64,000 bases of DNA. Origin: Deltaproteobacteria bacterium. GTDB taxonomy: Bacteria > Myxococcota_A > UBA796 > SXON01. A program made the translations under genes and the position numbers. Shown here piece by piece: positions 61,051 to 64,000 of this stretch (positions within the stretch are counted from its first letter, which is position 1; each line of letters starts with the position of its first letter). The stretch is taken from the NCBI GenBank assembly GCA_947486185.1, contig CANKTH010000001.1, forward strand, positions 62,001 to 126,000. Direction: 5' to 3'. The notes below the pieces were generated by a model that was not told where the DNA came from, ran no database searches, and worked only from the letters and a program-made list of their open reading frames with translations.

Positions 61051-61791
61051 ATGAGCGCATACGTACCCTTCCTGGTGCTAGGCCTCACCGAGACCGCGCT
61101 CGCGGGCCTGAGCCCGCCGCTCGTGGCCGTGCCGCTGCTTTGGGCCGGGCTCGCGACCACCTACGTCTCGGCCGCCTACTTCCTCAAAAAACCGCATATG
61201 CTCGGCAAGATGGGCGGCTCGCGGGTGTCGACTGCGGCGCTGCTGCCCTACCACGCATTCGTCCGGGGAACCGCCGTGGCCACCCAGCGATTTTTTCTGC
61301 AGCAGCGTGCGGAGGTCGTGCCCGGCTTGTGGGTGGGCAGCTGGCCCCGCGGTGGGGCGCCGGACCACGCCCAGCTCGACGTGACCGCCGAGCTTCCCCG
61401 CCGAGGCGAAGCGCTGCGTTATCACTGCGTGCCGATGCTCGACGGCGCCGCTGCCCATCCTGAACACCTCGAGCAAGCCGTGCTTCAAGCCGTTCGTTGG
61501 CGGGCAGAGGGCCTGCCAGTCCTGGTGCACTGCGCCCACGGGCGGGGCCGGAGCGTCGCGGTCGTATGCGGGGTGCTGATGGCCGAAGGTCGCGCGGACA
61601 ACTGGCAATTTGCCTATGAGATCGTCCGGCAGGCGCGGCCGGCGGCCCACCTCACCCGCGCCCAGCAGCGGATGCTCTACGAGGCCAGCCCCCGCCTCCT
61701 GGGCTTGAGAAGCGTTGACTCTGCCAGCCCCGCCGCGGCGGGGAGCCCTACAGCAGCCGCAGGACCATCAGGCCCAACACGGTCGAGCTGA
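61051..61791 (+). CDS. Membrane-tethered dual-specificity protein phosphatase
   Basis: 246 residues from the ATG at 61051 (GGAGG four bases ahead). Two N-terminal hydrophobic segments (FLVLGLTETALAGL and AVPLLWAGLATTYV) anchor a DSP domain. The CX5R signature is VLVHCAHGRGRS (Cys161, Arg167), with the general acid Asp131 in VPMLDGAAAHP. Dual-specificity phosphatases remove phosphate from Ser/Thr/Tyr or from lipids such as phosphatidylglycerophosphate (PTPMT-like). Its 3' end overlaps that of the convergent small membrane gene by 44 bases. Confidence 0.85.
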   Translation: MSAYVPFLVLGLTETALAGLSPPLVAVPLLWAGLATTYVSAAYFLKKPHMLGKMGGSRVSTAALLPYHAFVRGTAVATQRFFLQQRAEVVPGLWVGSWPRGGAPDHAQLDVTAELPRRGEALRYHCVPMLDGAAAHPEHLEQAVLQAVRWRAEGLPVLVHCAHGRGRSVAVVCGVLMAEGRADNWQFAYEIVRQARPAAHLTRAQQRMLYEASPRLLGLRSVDSASPAAAGSPTAAAGPSGPTRSS

Positions 61792-62086
61792 TGTTGGCCA
61801 GCAGGGCGCCGAGCAGGGCCCGACGCGTGCCGAACCATCGCGAGAGGAGCGCGGCCTCAACCAGGACAACCAGGCCTTCCCCGAGCAGCAACCACGCCCA
61901 ATAAGGGGAGAAGCGCGGGTAGATGTACCAGAGCGCCGGGTGGGTCACGAGGTTGACCGCCACGATCACCAGGACGCCCCCTGTCGGGCCGAAACCCGCG
62001 GCGCGCAGGAACAGCGCGTACACCGGCGCCTCCAGGACCAGCGTCAGGCCAAACGCCCGAAGCCACTCCCCAAACGGCGGCGTCAT
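61748..62086 (-). CDS. Small integral membrane protein
   Basis: 112 residues from the ATG at 62086, overlapping the P450-like stop by four bases (ATGA). Almost entirely hydrophobic: FGLTLVLEAPVYALFL, GGVLVIVAVNLVTHPALWYI, YWAWLLLGEGLVVLVEAAL and a last helix NISSTVLGLMVL. The NLVTHP motif with a His in a helix is notable. Function unknown; the coupling suggests it works with the P450-like protein. Confidence 0.65.
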   Translation of the reverse strand: MTPPFGEWLRAFGLTLVLEAPVYALFLRAAGFGPTGGVLVIVAVNLVTHPALWYIYPRFSPYWAWLLLGEGLVVLVEAALLSRWFGTRRALLGALLANISSTVLGLMVLRLL

Positions 62087-63219
62087 CGTGGCGCGGGCAG
62101 ACAGTCCATCTTGACCGCGTTCTGGATCCGGAGCCGCAGACGGGCTGTCACCACGAGCGGGTTGCCTGCGAGCTGCTTGAAGCGGAAGCGCCTCAACAGC
62201 CGGGCCAACGTCAACACAATCAGAGGTTCGGCGATCGCCTCCCCAACGTGGGCCTCGAGCGCACCACCCCAAAGCGAGAGCAGCGTAGGCCCCCGGTGCC
62301 GTTCGCTGTCGAACTTCTCGGGATCCGGCCACTCCGCAGGGCGACGATTGGCGAGCCACGGGCAGAAGATCACGCGGCTCTGAGCGCGTAGCTTGTGCCC
62401 GGCCAATTCGCCGTCGTGCAGGGAGCGGCGCTCCACCGCCCAGGCCGGCGGGTGGAGGCGGAGGGTCTCGCGCATCAACCCGCGGAGCCCCGGCAAAGCT
62501 GCGATATCACTCGGCTCCGCGTCCCGCCCCAGGCGCTTGAGCTCCGATCGTACCCCCGCCTCGAGCGGCGGGGCTTTGGCCAGCCCCATCAAGGTCGCGG
62601 CCACCGCGAGGCTCACCCCATGAACGATGAACGCGGCCAGACCGGCGTCTTCGCCCAGCAGCCCCCGCAGCCGCGCCACCTCGATGTCAGCTTCAGCGAG
62701 CCGGCGGCCCTGATCGCTCGGGAGCCAGCCCAGCAGGGAGGTCAGCGCCATCGCCTTGGGAAAACGAAGGTCTTCGGCGGCACGTGCGGCGTCGATCCAC
62801 GCGCGTGCCTCCACCGCGCCCAACGTGGCCCCTCGGCGGGCGACCAGGGCGCTCAGCACGCTCGCGCCGAGCTCCCACAGGAGCTCCACCGTGCCGCCCG
62901 CCCGCGCGACGCCCTCCCAACGTTCGGCGAGCACGTCAACCGCCTCAATCAAGGTCGAGATCAGCGGACCCGCGTGCATCGCCCCGCCACCTGACAGGGA
63001 CAGCGCGCCTTCACCCAGCCCCCCCGGCACCCGAGCCCAGCGGTCGCCATCCACCAGCAGCGCCTGGCGGATCAGGGCGGGGTCAGAGACGAGCAGCACC
63101 GGCGCAAGCGGCACCGCGATCAGATGGGCAGGCGCCGGATCACGCGCCAGCGTTCGGACCACGTCCAGCGCCTCCCGACGCAGGGGGCCAAAAAAGGTGT
63201 GAGGAGGTACGCTGGGCAT
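62083..63219 (-). CDS. Cytochrome P450-like protein with altered heme-ligand loop
   Basis: 378 residues from the ATG at 63219. The P450 fold is recognisable: ExxR in LMRETLRLHPPAWAVERRSL and EWPDPEKFDSERHRG. The heme-ligand loop, normally FGxGxRxCxGxxxA, reads WGGALEAHVGEAIA in exact register, so the Cys is His324 and the Arg is Glu. The I-helix acid-alcohol pair is also absent (HGVSLAVAATL). It therefore cannot be a normal thiolate monooxygenase. It may use His ligation, bind another ligand or act without heme. It is coupled to a small membrane protein. Confidence 0.75.
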   Translation of the reverse strand: MPSVPPHTFFGPLRREALDVVRTLARDPAPAHLIAVPLAPVLLVSDPALIRQALLVDGDRWARVPGGLGEGALSLSGGGAMHAGPLISTLIEAVDVLAERWEGVARAGGTVELLWELGASVLSALVARRGATLGAVEARAWIDAARAAEDLRFPKAMALTSLLGWLPSDQGRRLAEADIEVARLRGLLGEDAGLAAFIVHGVSLAVAATLMGLAKAPPLEAGVRSELKRLGRDAEPSDIAALPGLRGLMRETLRLHPPAWAVERRSLHDGELAGHKLRAQSRVIFCPWLANRRPAEWPDPEKFDSERHRGPTLLSLWGGALEAHVGEAIAEPLIVLTLARLLRRFRFKQLAGNPLVVTARLRLRIQNAVKMDCLPAPR

Positions 63220-63260
63220 CCCCGCCGCTAACCGGAAAGCCGTGGCGCGACCCGCGGTGG

Positions 63261-63290
63261 TTGACCGTCGGCCCTGCCCCCTGGTATCCT
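63261..63290 (+). promoter_or_regulatory. Promoter of the calpain-like gene
   Basis: TTGACC (63261-63266) and TATCCT (63285-63290) are 18 bases apart, just before the ATG at 63312, with GGAG at 63302. The predicted start is near 63297. Confidence 0.5.
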
Positions 63291-63311
63291 CGGTCCGCAC
63301 CGGAGCCTGAA

Positions 63312-64000
63312 ATGCAGACCCAGGCACAGCACAAAAGCCGCAAGCAGGCGCCGGCTCAAGGTGGCACCGGGCCCGCTACGGGCGCCGCAGCCGGTCGATC
63401 GGCGCTCTTGGGGAACCAGGAGCTGATCCAGAAGCTCATGGTGCAGGCCGCTGAGCAGGTCAACGGCACCCCCGATTTCGACACCACGCTTCAGCTCAGT
63501 CCGGAAGAGGAAGAGGGAAAGTACAACTTCCCCGAGGGCCCGGATGATGCCCCGGTTCAGGAGGGTGTCCGCGCCCAACAGACCGACGCGCTCCCCAAGC
63601 TCCGTGACAAGCATGCCACCAACACCTACGGCGATGGGAAGGATGGAACTGCCTTTGTCAAGGGCGCGGACGACGCGCACCAGGTAGCTCCCAACGACGT
63701 GGCCCAGGGTTCTTTGGGGGACTGTTACCTGATGGCGGCGATGGCCGCCGTGGCGCGCGCCAACCCCGACGCCATCGCCAAGATCATCAAAGACAACGGC
63801 GACGGCACGTTCGATGTCACGCTCCACATCCGGAAGAACCGTTGGAGCCAGCCTACCGCCGTCACCAAGACCGTGGACGCTCGCCTCCCGACTAAATCCG
63901 GCTCTGACCAGCTTTACGCCAAGAGCGGCGACCAGGCCGAGGGTGCCACCGAGCTCTGGCCGGCGCTGATCGAAAAGACCCTCGCCCAACACAAAGGCAG
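63312..64000 (+). CDS. Calpain-family cysteine protease, C-terminus beyond window
   Basis: 229 codons to the right edge with no stop; GGAG lies six bases before the ATG. After a Gln/Ala/Gly-rich N-terminus and a Glu-rich segment, DVAQGSLGDCYLMAAMAAVA carries the calpain (C2) oxyanion Gln and catalytic Cys, followed by the expected domain (FDVTLHIRKNRW, ATELWPALIEKTLAQHKG). The His and Asn of the triad lie beyond the window. No signal peptide. Bacterial calpains are often toxins or large modular proteins. Confidence 0.8.
   Translation, partial: MQTQAQHKSRKQAPAQGGTGPATGAAAGRSALLGNQELIQKLMVQAAEQVNGTPDFDTTLQLSPEEEEGKYNFPEGPDDAPVQEGVRAQQTDALPKLRDKHATNTYGDGKDGTAFVKGADDAHQVAPNDVAQGSLGDCYLMAAMAAVARANPDAIAKIIKDNGDGTFDVTLHIRKNRWSQPTAVTKTVDARLPTKSGSDQLYAKSGDQAEGATELWPALIEKTLAQHKG

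Overview
The window is high-GC DNA, densely packed on both strands, with many 1-16 base stop/start overlaps. It looks like a myxobacterium-type organism (Myxococcota, formerly Deltaproteobacteria). The evidence is a MYXO-CTERM-type sorting tail (50850-52619), a MopE-like metal-binding motif (12942-13964), many small lipoproteins with Asp/Thr-rich linkers, a protein kinase-like protein next to a double-FHA protein, and a class II (B12-dependent) ribonucleotide reductase. I found no rRNA, tRNA, CRISPR array, insertion sequence or phage gene.

Layout. 1-5441: a partial GT87-like membrane glycosyltransferase, a large ATPase/TPR protein and a HEAT-repeat protein. 5511-11616 (minus): lipoproteins and a membrane glycosyltransferase-like protein in overlapping runs. 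11659-12819: NamZ-type muramidase. 12942-21150 (minus): envelope and signalling genes (MopE-motif protein, HEAT lipoprotein, double-FHA/TPR protein, SGNH hydrolase, metalloprotease, pseudokinase). 21222-23770: transsulfuration pair (cystathionine beta-synthase and gamma-lyase/synthase). 23868-28477: PilP-like lipoprotein, small genes, methyltransferase, rdgB-cysS. 28395-32435: nrdJ with candidate DnaA and NrdR sites in front. 32446-41276: membrane protein with Asp-boxes, MarR regulator, serine hydrolase, kdsA with an unusual N-terminal extension, an alpha/beta hydrolase-fold protein without its nucleophile, SDR, aroC. 41286-50836: SGNH lipoprotein, a six-gene operon discussed next, and a TonB-like protein. 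50850-57208 (minus): lipid-handling operon (acyl-CoA synthetase, lipoprotein, outer-membrane barrel, two hydrolases). 57299-60205 (minus): polyhydroxyalkanoate (PHA) operon. 60369-64000: membrane protein, membrane-tethered dual-specificity phosphatase, a P450-like protein without the heme cysteine, and a calpain-like protease cut by the window edge.

The most interesting unit is the operon at 49220-42515 (minus): a jelly-roll lipoprotein, a UDP-sulfoquinovose-synthase (SQD1)-like enzyme, a class V PLP enzyme, a GT-C membrane glycosyltransferase, a cysteine-dioxygenase-like cupin with all key residues, and a DPM1-like GT2. Read together they suggest a complete route: cysteine to cysteine sulfinate to sulfite, sulfite into a UDP-sulfosugar, transfer to a polyprenyl phosphate, then GT-C transfer to an envelope acceptor. 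The usual SQD2/SqdX sulfolipid synthase is absent. This is inferred from family membership and context and is not demonstrated.

A second coherent unit is lipid storage. The promoters of the lipid-handling operon and of the PHA operon carry the same element: GCAGCA repeats flanking a TTGACG -35 box, with a 17-base spacer to the -10. They probably share one repressor. Several enzymes in the window have the family fold but lack a catalytic residue: a kinase with HRN for HRD, a P450 with His for Cys, and a hydrolase with GLGLG for GxSxG.
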